This document shows, piece by piece, positions 53,895-62,139 of a stretch of 64,000 nt of DNA. The notes under the pieces were generated by a model. The model was not told where the DNA came from, did no database searches, and saw only the letters and a program-made list of their open reading frames with translations. Both the position numbers and the translations under genes were made by a program. Source of the stretch: an uncultured Clostridia bacterium (GTDB taxonomy: Bacteria > Bacillota > Clostridia > Oscillospirales > Acutalibacteraceae); contig CAMCPL010000001.1 in NCBI GenBank assembly GCA_945876745.1, forward strand, positions 372,001 to 436,000, given 5' to 3'. How positions within the stretch are numbered: the stretch's first letter is position 1; each line of letters opens with the position of its first letter.

Positions 53895-54290
53895 ATGATG
53901 ATTTCGACAAAGGGGCGTTATGCCCTAAGCATTATGCTGGATTTAGCCGCCCACGACGACGGCTCGTACATATCGCTCAAGGATATTTCCGACAGACAGG
54001 AAATAAGTATGAAGTATCTTGAGGCGATTATTGCCAAGCTTTCAAAGGGCGGCTTGGTTGACAGCGCAAGAGGCAAAAGCGGCGGCTACCGTCTTAATCG
54101 TAAGGTTGATGAATACTCCGTCGGTGAAATTCTTATATTGACCGAAAAAACGCTTGCACCTGTTGCCTGCGTCGAATGTGAGCATTTGTGTGAAAAGCAC
54201 GGCTCGTGCCTTACAAGACCTATGTGGAACGAGCTTAATGAAGTCATTATGAATTTCCTTAATTCTAAAACGCTTGCCGACCTGCTGTAA
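53895..54290 (+). CDS. Rrf2-family transcriptional regulator with cysteine cluster
   Basis: 131 residues. Winged helix MISTKGRYALSIMLDLAAHD, SLKDISDRQEISMKYLEAII, GKSGGYRLNR are typical of Rrf2. Four Cys in ACVECEHLCEKHGSCLT could bind an iron-sulfur cluster as in IscR/NsrR. It starts 5 bases after metH and is presumably translated from the same mRNA, unlike typical iscR genes that head suf/isc operons. Two ATGs in a row make the exact start uncertain by one codon. Confidence 0.92.
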   Translation: MMISTKGRYALSIMLDLAAHDDGSYISLKDISDRQEISMKYLEAIIAKLSKGGLVDSARGKSGGYRLNRKVDEYSVGEILILTEKTLAPVACVECEHLCEKHGSCLTRPMWNELNEVIMNFLNSKTLADLL

Positions 54291-54310
54291 TTTATATATA
54301 ATGAAAATAA

Positions 54311-54342
54311 TAAAAACGCCGCTTCGAAAGAAACGGCGTTTA
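54311..54342. terminator. Terminator between Rrf2 gene and the small membrane-protein gene
   Basis: AAACGCCG and CGGCGTTT pair around a 12-nt loop. The T-run is longer on the minus strand (GGCGTTTTTATT), so it chiefly ends the minus-strand small gene. Confidence 0.75.
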
Positions 54343-54362
54343 CCTATTTTTCTATTTTTTCG

Positions 54363-54497
54363 TCAGCGCAAAACGGCGAAGCCGAGGTCGATTACGCCGG
54401 CAAGCAGTCTTGAAGTTTTGTTCATTCCCAATGTTTCCGTTACCCACAAAATCATAAGCGCAACAAAAATTGCAATAATAAGTGCTTCCTTGCTCAT
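54363..54497 (-). CDS. 44-residue single-pass membrane protein
   Basis: The protein starts MSKEALIIAIFVALMILWVT and continues ETLGMNKTSRLLAGVIDLGF to AVLR. An ideal ribosome site (TAGGAGGTAA) lies 5 bases before the ATG, a TTGATT-17-TATAAT promoter lies upstream, and a hairpin terminator downstream, so expression is very likely. One strong hydrophobic helix (residues 5-20) and a second amphipathic stretch suggest membrane insertion. I recognise no family; size alone would make gene finders miss it. Confidence 0.72.
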   Translation of the reverse strand: MSKEALIIAIFVALMILWVTETLGMNKTSRLLAGVIDLGFAVLR

Positions 54498-54524
54498 AAT
54501 TTACCTCCTAATCATTCTAAACAT

Positions 54525-54553
54525 ATTATAACCAATGACCGTCAATAAATCAA
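54525..54553 (-). promoter_or_regulatory. Promoter of the 44-residue membrane-protein gene
   Basis: On the minus strand: TTGATT, 17 bp, TATAAT, with its -10 box about 28 bp before the ATG. It is divergent from the oadG promoter. Confidence 0.65.
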
Positions 54554-54612
54554 TACCAAATTTTTTGCACAAATTAATCTTGCAAAATGTGTAAAAATAA
54601 TATAAATAATTG

Positions 54613-54641
54613 TTGAAAAAAGAAACGGTTTGCTTTATAAT
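54613..54641 (+). promoter_or_regulatory. Promoter of oadG-oadB
   Basis: TTGAAA, 17 bp, TATAAT, followed by a GGAGGA site. Confidence 0.75.
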
Positions 54642-54678
54642 AGCATTACTCTGAATTATAATGGAGGAATATTGGTAT

Positions 54679-55110
54679 ATGGAGATTTATTCATTGGCAA
54701 CATCTGTTGTGCCCGATACCGGAGGAGAATTTACGGCGACTGTAATTATTGCCGGTTTGGGTATAGTTTTGGCAACTCTTGCACTTCTTATTGTTGTTTT
54801 CAAGCTGTTCGGCAATATTATGGAAAAGTCACAGCAAAGCAAAAAGAAAAAGCAGGCTCAAAAGCAGCTCAAACAAATGGAACAGGAGGCTCAGGCGGCT
54901 TCAAGCGTAAGCGCAAGCGCACCGATAGTTGAAAAGAGTGCAGTGCAGGAGGGAATCAGCGGCGAGATTATTGCGGCAATCAGCGCGGCTGTTTATGCTA
55001 TTGAGGGACCTAATGCGGTCGTTCGAAGCGTAACGAGAAAGAAAAGTCCTGTCATCTCACGCAATCCGTGGGCTCAGGCGGCAATTAACGACAATACAAG
55101 ACCGTTTTGA
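54679..55110 (+). CDS. Sodium-pump decarboxylase gamma-like subunit
   Basis: 143 residues from ATG 54679; the ATG at 54661 lies on the ribosome site itself. One N-terminal membrane helix (ATVIIAGLGIVLATLALLIVVF), then a charged coiled linker (KKKKQAQKQLKQMEQEAQ) and a short conserved C-terminal segment (EIIAAISAAVYAIEG, NPWAQAAI) as in OadG proteins. The gamma subunit anchors the decarboxylase complex to the membrane. The beta subunit follows; no alpha or biotin-carrier gene is adjacent. Confidence 0.85.
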   Translation: MEIYSLATSVVPDTGGEFTATVIIAGLGIVLATLALLIVVFKLFGNIMEKSQQSKKKKQAQKQLKQMEQEAQAASSVSASAPIVEKSAVQEGISGEIIAAISAAVYAIEGPNAVVRSVTRKKSPVISRNPWAQAAINDNTRPF

Positions 55111-55171
55111 CGGTTGCTCGGTTTTTGCGATTTGTCGCAGAATATAACCTGAAAGGTACGGTGAAAAAATA

Positions 55172-56389
55172 ATGGAAGTTTTAACCGGTGTATGGGAAGT
55201 TATAAAAAGTATTGCGCAAAACAGCGGTTATGCCTATTTCTTTACGGCAGACGGCGGAATACTTAATTTGATTATGATCGGCCTATCGTTCTTTTTCCTT
55301 TATCTCGGAATAAAAAGAGGATATGAGCCGCTTCTTATGATACCGATTGCGTTCGGTATGCTGCTTGCAAATTTGCCGGGTGCAAATTTGGCGGTACAGT
55401 ATCACGATTTGCAGGGCTTTATCGACCTGCTTGCGGGAAGAATGGTGGACGACGCAGGGAAGACGCTGACTCCGGGTCTTATGGACTTTTTGTACTTTGG
55501 AGTTAAGGCGGGAATTTATCCTCCGCTTATTTTCCTCGGTATCGGCTCAATGACGGATTTCAGCTCGCTTATTGCAAATCCGACCTCGTTTATCTTAGGT
55601 GCGGCGGCACAGCTCGGAATTTTCGTTGCATATGTTATTGCTATCGTGCTCGGCTTTAATCCGCAGCAGGCAGGCTCTATTGCCATTATCGGCGGTGCAG
55701 ACGGTCCTACGGCAATATTCGTAACGTCGAAGTTAGCCCCTGAAATGCTCGGTACTATCGCTGTTGCGGCGTATAGCTATATGGCGCTCGTTCCTGTTAT
55801 TCAGCCCCCGATTATGAGAGCACTGACAACAAAAAAAGAGCGAAGCGTAGTAATGGGAAATCTTCGTACTGTATCGAAGACTGAAAAGATTTTGTTCCCG
55901 ATTATGGTAACTGTTATCGTGTCGCTTTTGCTTCCCGACGCAGGCGTTTTGGTAGGTATGCTTATGCTCGGCAATCTGCTTAAAGAAAGCGGACAAACGG
56001 AAAGAATTGCAAAGGCGGCTCAAAATGAGCTTATGAATATCGTTACGATTTTGCTCGGACTTTCCGTCGGTGCAACAACCTCGGCACAGTCGTTCTTAAA
56101 TTGGAACACAATAAAAATTGTGGTTCTCGGACTTTTGGCATTTGGTTTTGGTACGGCAGGCGGAATACTGTTCGGTAAGCTTTTGTATGTTCTTACAAAG
56201 GGCAAGATTAATCCGCTTATCGGCTCGGCGGGTGTGTCGGCAGTACCTATGGCGGCAAGAGTATCTCAAAAGGTCGGACAGAAGGAAAATCCGTCGAACT
56301 TCCTTTTAATGCACGCTATGGGACCGAATGTATCGGGCGTTATCGGCTCGGCAGTTGCGGCAGGTATTCTTCTTACTCTGCTTGGATAA
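55172..56389 (+). CDS. Sodium-translocating decarboxylase beta subunit
   Basis: 405 residues with about nine membrane helices. The sodium-site aspartate lies in SIAIIGGADGPTAIFVTSKL, and GSAGVSAVPMAARVSQKVG plus the C-terminal MHAMGPNVSGVIGSAVAAG are diagnostic of the OadB/MmdB/GcdB family. The subunit decarboxylates carboxybiotin and exports sodium ions. The substrate (oxaloacetate, methylmalonyl-CoA or glutaconyl-CoA) depends on a carboxyltransferase encoded elsewhere. Confidence 0.94.
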   Translation: MEVLTGVWEVIKSIAQNSGYAYFFTADGGILNLIMIGLSFFFLYLGIKRGYEPLLMIPIAFGMLLANLPGANLAVQYHDLQGFIDLLAGRMVDDAGKTLTPGLMDFLYFGVKAGIYPPLIFLGIGSMTDFSSLIANPTSFILGAAAQLGIFVAYVIAIVLGFNPQQAGSIAIIGGADGPTAIFVTSKLAPEMLGTIAVAAYSYMALVPVIQPPIMRALTTKKERSVVMGNLRTVSKTEKILFPIMVTVIVSLLLPDAGVLVGMLMLGNLLKESGQTERIAKAAQNELMNIVTILLGLSVGATTSAQSFLNWNTIKIVVLGLLAFGFGTAGGILFGKLLYVLTKGKINPLIGSAGVSAVPMAARVSQKVGQKENPSNFLLMHAMGPNVSGVIGSAVAAGILLTLLG

Positions 56390-56413
56390 GGTAAAATATC
56401 ATTCGATAATTAT

Positions 56414-56448
56414 AAATGCACTTGGGAGTATACCCGAGTGCATTTCTT
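56414..56448 (+). terminator. Terminator after the decarboxylase beta gene
   Basis: AAATGCACTTGGG and CCCGAGTGCATTT pair (one G-U) around a 6-nt loop, followed by CTT. Confidence 0.85.
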
Positions 56449-56473
56449 GACTTAATTATTGTGAGGGAAATGT

Positions 56474-58753
56474 ATGAATAAGGACGCAGTAAAGCCTAAC
56501 AGGGAGCAACAGCAGGTTATTGACGCAGTTGACGGACCTGTGCTCGTTGTTGCAGGAGCAGGAACGGGAAAAACGGCGACGGTTGTAAAAAGAATAGAGC
56601 ATATTATCAGCGACGGCTATGCAATGCCGTGGCAGGTGCTTGCAATTACCTTTACGAACAAGGCGGCAGGCGAGCTTAAGGAAAGACTTGAAAATGCAAT
56701 AGGCGTTGAGGCGAATGATATTTGGGCGCAAACCTTTCATAGTATGTGCGCGCGTATGCTTCGCCGTTATGCCGACAGGCTCGGTTATTCACAGCACTTT
56801 ACGATTTACGACACCGACGACCAAAAGCGAGTTATGAAAAGGGTACAAAAGAATCTCGGAATCGAGGACAAGTATCTAAATCATAAGTCGATTTTGAGTG
56901 AGATTAGCAGGGCAAAGGATTCGCTTATTGATTACAGAGCTTATAAGGCTGAAAATTCGGGCGATTTCAGAAAGTCGAAAATTGCCGAGTGCTACCGTGA
57001 GTATCAGGCGGAGCTTTTGAGAAGCGACGCAATGGATTTTGATGATATGATTTTTAACACCGTCAGACTTCTTAAAGAGAATGACGATGTTTTGGAAAAG
57101 TATCAGCATCAGTTTAAGTACATAATTGTTGACGAGTATCAGGACACATCTTATGCGCAGTATGTACTGACATATCTTCTTGCAGGAGAGTATCACAATA
57201 TCTGCGTTGTCGGTGATGACGACCAGAGTATTTACCGTTTTAGAGGTGCAACTATTGAGAATATTATGCGCTTTAAGGAACGCTATGAGGACGAGGGCTT
57301 GAGGGTAATTCAGCTTGAGCTTGCCGAAAACTACCGTTCAAAGCAGAATATTCTTGACGCCGCAAATTCGGTTATATCCAATAATCAGTCACGCCTTGCC
57401 GACAAAAGACTTCGTTCATATTCGGGTGAAAACGGCGACAGGGTTGTCGTTTATACCGCGTCAAACGAGATGGACGAGGCGCAGTTTATCGTTGACGAAA
57501 TAAACGAAAATGTTAAAAACGGCAGAGCGTACAAGGATCACGCCGTGCTTTACAGAATGAATGCACAGAGCCGTAACATAGAAATTATGCTTGCAAAGTC
57601 GGGCGTTTCGTATAAAATTATCGGCGGTAACCGTTTCTTCGACCGCAAGGAAATAAAGGATATTGTATCTTATTTTGCAGTTATCAACAATCCGTCCGAC
57701 AGCGTAAGGCTTCAAAGAATTATTAATACGCCGAAGCGCGGAATAGGCGACACTATGTTTGCGAATATTCTTGAAATCGCAGGCGCAAATAAGATGTCGG
57801 CATTTGAGGTTTGCGAGCAGGCGGACGAATTTGCAAAAACTCAAAGAAGCGCAGGTAAGCTAAAGGCGTTTTGCGAAATGATAAACGGCTTTCGTGTGTG
57901 TCTTGACGAGGGAATGAGCGTAAACGATTTGCTTCAGGAAATACTTGAAAAAACCGCTTATTTTGAGTATCTTGAAGAGGATGACCCGCTTAAGGCGCAG
58001 GACAGGAAGGCGAATGTTCAGGAGCTTTCCTCAATGTTTGTAAAATACGAGGAGGAGGACGAGGACTTCACCTTACAAAAATTTCTTGAAGACGTTGCAC
58101 TTGTGTCCGATATCGACAGCTACAACGAGGACGACGATTGCGTAGTTCTTATGACGCTTCACTCGGCAAAGGGACTTGAATTTCCCGTTGTGTTTATCCC
58201 CGGTATGGAGGAGGGAATTTTCCCCGGCTCGCAAAGCCTTTACAGCGAGGAGGATATGGAGGAGGAACGCCGCCTTGCCTATGTCGGAATTACGAGGGCA
58301 AAGGAAAAGCTTTATCTTATCAACGCCCGTCAGCGTATGCTTTACGGTACGACTAACAGAAATATGCAAAGCCGCTTCGTAGGTGAAATTCCGAGCTATG
58401 TCATAGAGGACAAAACAGTCAGCGTAAGCAGGGGATATACCTCGTCGAGCGAATATTTGAGCCATTTCGGAACTCCGGCGAAGCCTGCAAAATACAGTCG
58501 CTCAACGCCTATTCCGCAGGGAGAAGCGAGAAAAACTTCAAGCGCTTCACATTCCTTCGGTCAGGTCAATTCTCAAAAAAATACGCAGGGTGCTTCCTAT
58601 AATATCGGCGACACCGTTCGTCATTCGGCGTTCGGAACAGGTCTTATCATTTCCGCACAGCCAATGGGCAACGATACGCTTTTGGAAATTGCCTTTGATA
58701 AGGTCGGAACAAAAAAGCTTATGGCAAATTTTGCAAAATTAGAAAAATTATAA
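56474..58753 (+). CDS. pcrA: ATP-dependent DNA helicase PcrA/UvrD type
   Basis: 759 residues. Superfamily 1 motifs in order: Walker A VVAGAGTGKTATV, Ia AITFTNKAAGELKERL, II IVDEYQDTS, III GDDDQSIYRFRGA, IV LAENYRS, V TLHSAKGLEFPVVF, VI RLAYVGITRAKEKLYL. The C-terminal Tudor-like tail (NIGDTVRHSAFGTGLIIS) is the RNA-polymerase-binding part. It unwinds DNA 3' to 5' in repair and at replication-transcription conflicts. Confidence 0.96.
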   Translation: MNKDAVKPNREQQQVIDAVDGPVLVVAGAGTGKTATVVKRIEHIISDGYAMPWQVLAITFTNKAAGELKERLENAIGVEANDIWAQTFHSMCARMLRRYADRLGYSQHFTIYDTDDQKRVMKRVQKNLGIEDKYLNHKSILSEISRAKDSLIDYRAYKAENSGDFRKSKIAECYREYQAELLRSDAMDFDDMIFNTVRLLKENDDVLEKYQHQFKYIIVDEYQDTSYAQYVLTYLLAGEYHNICVVGDDDQSIYRFRGATIENIMRFKERYEDEGLRVIQLELAENYRSKQNILDAANSVISNNQSRLADKRLRSYSGENGDRVVVYTASNEMDEAQFIVDEINENVKNGRAYKDHAVLYRMNAQSRNIEIMLAKSGVSYKIIGGNRFFDRKEIKDIVSYFAVINNPSDSVRLQRIINTPKRGIGDTMFANILEIAGANKMSAFEVCEQADEFAKTQRSAGKLKAFCEMINGFRVCLDEGMSVNDLLQEILEKTAYFEYLEEDDPLKAQDRKANVQELSSMFVKYEEEDEDFTLQKFLEDVALVSDIDSYNEDDDCVVLMTLHSAKGLEFPVVFIPGMEEGIFPGSQSLYSEEDMEEERRLAYVGITRAKEKLYLINARQRMLYGTTNRNMQSRFVGEIPSYVIEDKTVSVSRGYTSSSEYLSHFGTPAKPAKYSRSTPIPQGEARKTSSASHSFGQVNSQKNTQGASYNIGDTVRHSAFGTGLIISAQPMGNDTLLEIAFDKVGTKKLMANFAKLEKL

Positions 58754-58763
58754 ATAAGATTAA

Positions 58764-58799
58764 AGCGTGTAGAATTTTCGTTTTCTACACGCTCTTTTT
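58764..58799. terminator. Terminator between pcrA and the SIS gene
   Basis: GCGTGTAGAA and TTCTACACGC form a 10-bp stem, with CTCTTTTT on the plus strand. It overlaps the 3' end of the convergent gene. Confidence 0.9.
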
Positions 58800-59841
58800 A
58801 TGCGGATAAATCGTTTTTTGTATCGTTTTGGGCATCCAAAACGGCAGTCTGATAAACGGACGAGGCAAGCGTTACGGGATTAAAAAGCGCAATGCTGTCC
58901 GAAACCGTGACAATGCCGTCGTCTATACAAAGCTCGCCTGAAATGCTTTCTGTTGTAAAAATCAGCGTATCAATACCGCTTTGGCGAAGAAGCGAGAGAC
59001 GGTGGTTGATTATTTCCAAATCTGCGTTGTTGCTGATGATTGCAATTAAGAGAATGTCGCCGAGTGCGTTGAGCGAGCTGTCTGCCTGACAAAGCTCAAG
59101 TGAAAATGCACGCTTTGAGCAGATTTTTCGCAGAGCCGACGCAACCTCGTTGGCAACTCCCTCGTCGGCGCCGTAGCCGCATACAACAATGCCCGAATAA
59201 CGGTTAATGACTTCAATTGCTCCGGACAGCTCGTGCTTGCTTCTGTTTGATAAAACCGTGCTCCCCGATAGCATTTGAGCAATTTTTGATGTAACGCTGA
59301 CTGTTAAACGGGGGAGGTTTTTTGTTCTGTATCCGATATAGATACCGAATAGTGCAAGTATAAGATATTCCTTACAGAAACGGCAAATGCTGTCACAGCA
59401 ATCTGCAATAATTTTATTTTTGCAAAGCTGTGCAAGCTCGCTTTCGGCGTTTTGAGTAACGGCAACGGCAAGTGCGTCCTGTTGTTTTACACGTAAAGCA
59501 ACGGTGTTTGCTATCGGGCTTTCACCGTTTTGTGAAAGAATTATCACCATAACGGATGAATTAAGCACAACTCTTGTACTGCATAGCTCGGACAAATTCA
59601 GCGCAAAGCAGTTTATTCCTGTCAACAGCTCAAGGTTGAATGCCGCCGATTTTGATGTATTATATTCGTCTGCCTGTCCTGCGATAATTATTGTTTTTAT
59701 TTTTTTGAGCCGTCTTTTTTTCAGGTGAAGAGTGCCGAAGTAAGGCATATCGTTTTTTAAGAAGGCATCAAGCGTTTGCTTCAAGACTTCGGGTATTCGG
59801 TCAATTTCGTCTTTGTACTGCTGTGTGATGTATTCGTCCAT
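58798..59841 (-). CDS. SIS-domain protein (GlmS isomerase-like), coupled to spoIIE
   Basis: 347 residues. Two SIS-like lobes are visible, about 45-190 and 205-335. The first has the phosphosugar-binding type motif ILSQNGESPIANTVALRVKQ and AVAVTQNAESELAQLC; the second is weaker (GIVVCGYGADEGVANEVASA). The layout resembles the isomerase half of glucosamine-6-phosphate synthase or FrlB-type deglycases, but no glutaminase domain is present. The ATG overlaps the spoIIE stop (TAATG), so translation is coupled, a pairing I do not recognise. It could be a degenerate sensor or an enzyme. Confidence 0.72.
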   Translation of the reverse strand: MDEYITQQYKDEIDRIPEVLKQTLDAFLKNDMPYFGTLHLKKRRLKKIKTIIIAGQADEYNTSKSAAFNLELLTGINCFALNLSELCSTRVVLNSSVMVIILSQNGESPIANTVALRVKQQDALAVAVTQNAESELAQLCKNKIIADCCDSICRFCKEYLILALFGIYIGYRTKNLPRLTVSVTSKIAQMLSGSTVLSNRSKHELSGAIEVINRYSGIVVCGYGADEGVANEVASALRKICSKRAFSLELCQADSSLNALGDILLIAIISNNADLEIINHRLSLLRQSGIDTLIFTTESISGELCIDDGIVTVSDSIALFNPVTLASSVYQTAVLDAQNDTKNDLSA

Positions 59842-61967
59842 TAGTTTTTCTCCAATCTTGCATAAATTACGCTCATATCGTCGCGCTTTTTGTTTTTCGT
59901 TTCTTCAAGTGCGCGGCTTAAAATATAATCGGCACATTCCTGCGGCTGATACGGTAACGAGACAAAAATTTCGTTCAGCCATTCGTCGCCCAAATCCGTT
60001 ATGCCGTCGCTCATTAAAATTATGCTGTCCGACGGACTGAGTATTGCCGTACGTTTTGCAAATTCAATTCCACGCAGAATACCTGCCGGCATTGATGATA
60101 GCTCGCATTTTGTCGCAACCGAGTTTTTGATAATATATCCCGAAGGCGCTCCTGCTTTGAATATTTCGCATTTGCCGGTAAACAAATCTATGCTTGCTAT
60201 GTCAAGAGTTGCGAGGCTTTCTTCGTTTGATTTGAGCAGTAGGGCGGAGTTTACGATTTTTAGTGCGCTGTCAAAGCCGAAGCCGGCGTTGATAAGCCTT
60301 GATATCAATCCTGCGCCCATAGCGCCGTCAAGCGCCGCAGAGCTGCCCTTTCCCATTCCGTCGCTGATGATAAGCACGCTGTGACCCTTGCCGTCGTTGA
60401 TTATTTTTACCGTGTCGCCGCACAGCTCACCCTCTGCACTGTACTGTGCAAAGCCGACGCTTATGATGTAATTCGGCTTTTGAGTAAAGGAGAGCATACA
60501 TTCCTTTGAAAACTTCGTTATCCTGCCGACGTCAAAATACCTGTCGCAGATTTTTCCGATTTCGTATTGCAAATGCTTGTCCGATAGTCTTGAAGACGGC
60601 GACGAGGTAAGAATTTCGACTCTCATTCTGCCGTACTTGTCTGTGATTGCCGATACGCTTTTAGCATATATTCCGTATTCTGAGAGAAGCTGACGTATTT
60701 TGTCCTGTGCCTGCGAATCAAACGCCTCTGCCTGTGCAAATTCCGTTGCAAGGTCATTTAGCATTTCGGCTATGCTCAAAAATTGATCGGTTGCAACCAT
60801 TCTCACTTGATTTGTGCGTTGGGATATAACCTCCTTGCTGATGTACTGCTCCTTTGAAAGCGTTTGCTTTAGGCGTTGCGAGCGCTTTTGCGCTACCTCA
60901 TCGAAGCGTTCGCTTACCTGTTCAACGCTGTCGGATATCGTTTTCATAGCGTTTGAAGCGAAACGAAGCTTGAGCACAAGGTTTTGCCGTAACGCACCGT
61001 CGACTCCCGATTTATTATAGAGGAAAAAGCGCTGCTCGATTTTGTCGCATATTTTACTCGGCATAAGCAGGAATATTGCAACCGATAAAGCGCTATTTAG
61101 GAATATTGTAAGCCCGTATTCACCGCCGAGCGTTATTGCAAAAAACGAGCAAACGGCGAGGTACGACAGCCCTACTCCCAGTATCGACATTTCTGCGAAC
61201 AATGCACTCACCGTTGCCGCCAAGCCCATTGCGCCGCACAACGCCGCACCGTTTTCACTCGGTATTCCGAGCACGAAGCCGAATGACAGCGCACATATAA
61301 CGCCCCATTTTTCGTTTGCGTATCTGACGGCGAACAAAACTATCACTCCTGCCGCAGTAAGAAACGGCATAATTGAGCCTACTTTCAGCTGACCGAAGCC
61401 TAAAAACAAGGTCGATACGGAGATTGTTATACACGCTATGTCGCTTGTCGGAAGCGCTTTGAAGCGAAGCTGTGTAAAATTTGCGTTTATGCTTTTGAAG
61501 TAAAAATATGTTACGCCGAGGGTCAGTATTGACTCTGCAAGAGTAATCAGATATTGCGTTATATTCGCTTCGAGCTTTATGTTCATAAAGGCTCCGCTTA
61601 TTAAGCAGGTGGAAAATGTGCTGATAAGCGGTATTGCGATTATGTGCGAAAGTGAGAGCGTTTGTACTAAAAACGCAATAGCACCGACTATTATCACGGC
61701 ACAAAAATATCTTGCCGAGCTTTCGTTGAAGCCGAGTGCCAAATAGCCCAGACAAGCACCAATTGTTGAAAATATACAGCCCTGCTTTTTTGATACCGCA
61801 ACAAAGGACAACGCAAGCGGCTTTAGCTCGCTTGTAATTCCTGCGAGGCTCAATATAAATCCGCCTACGAGATAAAGAGCATAAACGGCTGTATTTTTTA
61901 TCGGCTGCTTTAATGATTGTGCGTCAAAGTGCCTTTTTAGTTTTGCTTTTACATTACTTTTTTTCAT
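59841..61967 (-). CDS. spoIIE: Stage II sporulation protein E-like PP2C phosphatase
   Basis: 708 residues. About ten membrane helices occupy residues 20-310, a coiled middle region (SVEQVSERFDEVAQKRSQRL) follows, and the C-terminal PP2C-type domain starts near 480. Metal-site motifs: VLIISDGMGKGSSAALDGAM (about residue 534) and IILMSDGITDLGDEW (about 654). In Bacillus SpoIIE dephosphorylates SpoIIAA to activate sigma-F in the forespore. Its presence points to a sporulating ancestry. No strong ribosome site precedes the ATG. Confidence 0.9.
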   Translation of the reverse strand: MKKSNVKAKLKRHFDAQSLKQPIKNTAVYALYLVGGFILSLAGITSELKPLALSFVAVSKKQGCIFSTIGACLGYLALGFNESSARYFCAVIIVGAIAFLVQTLSLSHIIAIPLISTFSTCLISGAFMNIKLEANITQYLITLAESILTLGVTYFYFKSINANFTQLRFKALPTSDIACITISVSTLFLGFGQLKVGSIMPFLTAAGVIVLFAVRYANEKWGVICALSFGFVLGIPSENGAALCGAMGLAATVSALFAEMSILGVGLSYLAVCSFFAITLGGEYGLTIFLNSALSVAIFLLMPSKICDKIEQRFFLYNKSGVDGALRQNLVLKLRFASNAMKTISDSVEQVSERFDEVAQKRSQRLKQTLSKEQYISKEVISQRTNQVRMVATDQFLSIAEMLNDLATEFAQAEAFDSQAQDKIRQLLSEYGIYAKSVSAITDKYGRMRVEILTSSPSSRLSDKHLQYEIGKICDRYFDVGRITKFSKECMLSFTQKPNYIISVGFAQYSAEGELCGDTVKIINDGKGHSVLIISDGMGKGSSAALDGAMGAGLISRLINAGFGFDSALKIVNSALLLKSNEESLATLDIASIDLFTGKCEIFKAGAPSGYIIKNSVATKCELSSMPAGILRGIEFAKRTAILSPSDSIILMSDGITDLGDEWLNEIFVSLPYQPQECADYILSRALEETKNKKRDDMSVIYARLEKN

Positions 61968-62071
61968 TATAAATACCCGAAAATTATTACTTATTCAATT
62001 TCTCTTTATTGCCTATTATATTTCAGGTATTATGAAAAATATGTCACATTTTGATTGAACAAAAAATACTG

Positions 62072-62100
62072 TTGAAATTATATCGGCGTTGTGATAAAAT
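62072..62100 (+). promoter_or_regulatory. Promoter of the ABC-F gene
   Basis: TTGAAA, 17 bp, TAAAAT with a TGA extended -10. The leader is short (about 33 nt) and lacks the regulatory upstream ORF seen with antibiotic-resistance ABC-F genes. Confidence 0.65.
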
Positions 62101-62139
62101 ACATTGAATTACATTAACGACTATGATTGAGGTGTCAGT

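Noticed and set aside
54274-54531. An 85-codon plus-strand frame over the Rrf2 terminator.
   Set aside because: It runs through a hairpin terminator and opposes the 44-residue gene, which has the ideal ribosome site and promoter.
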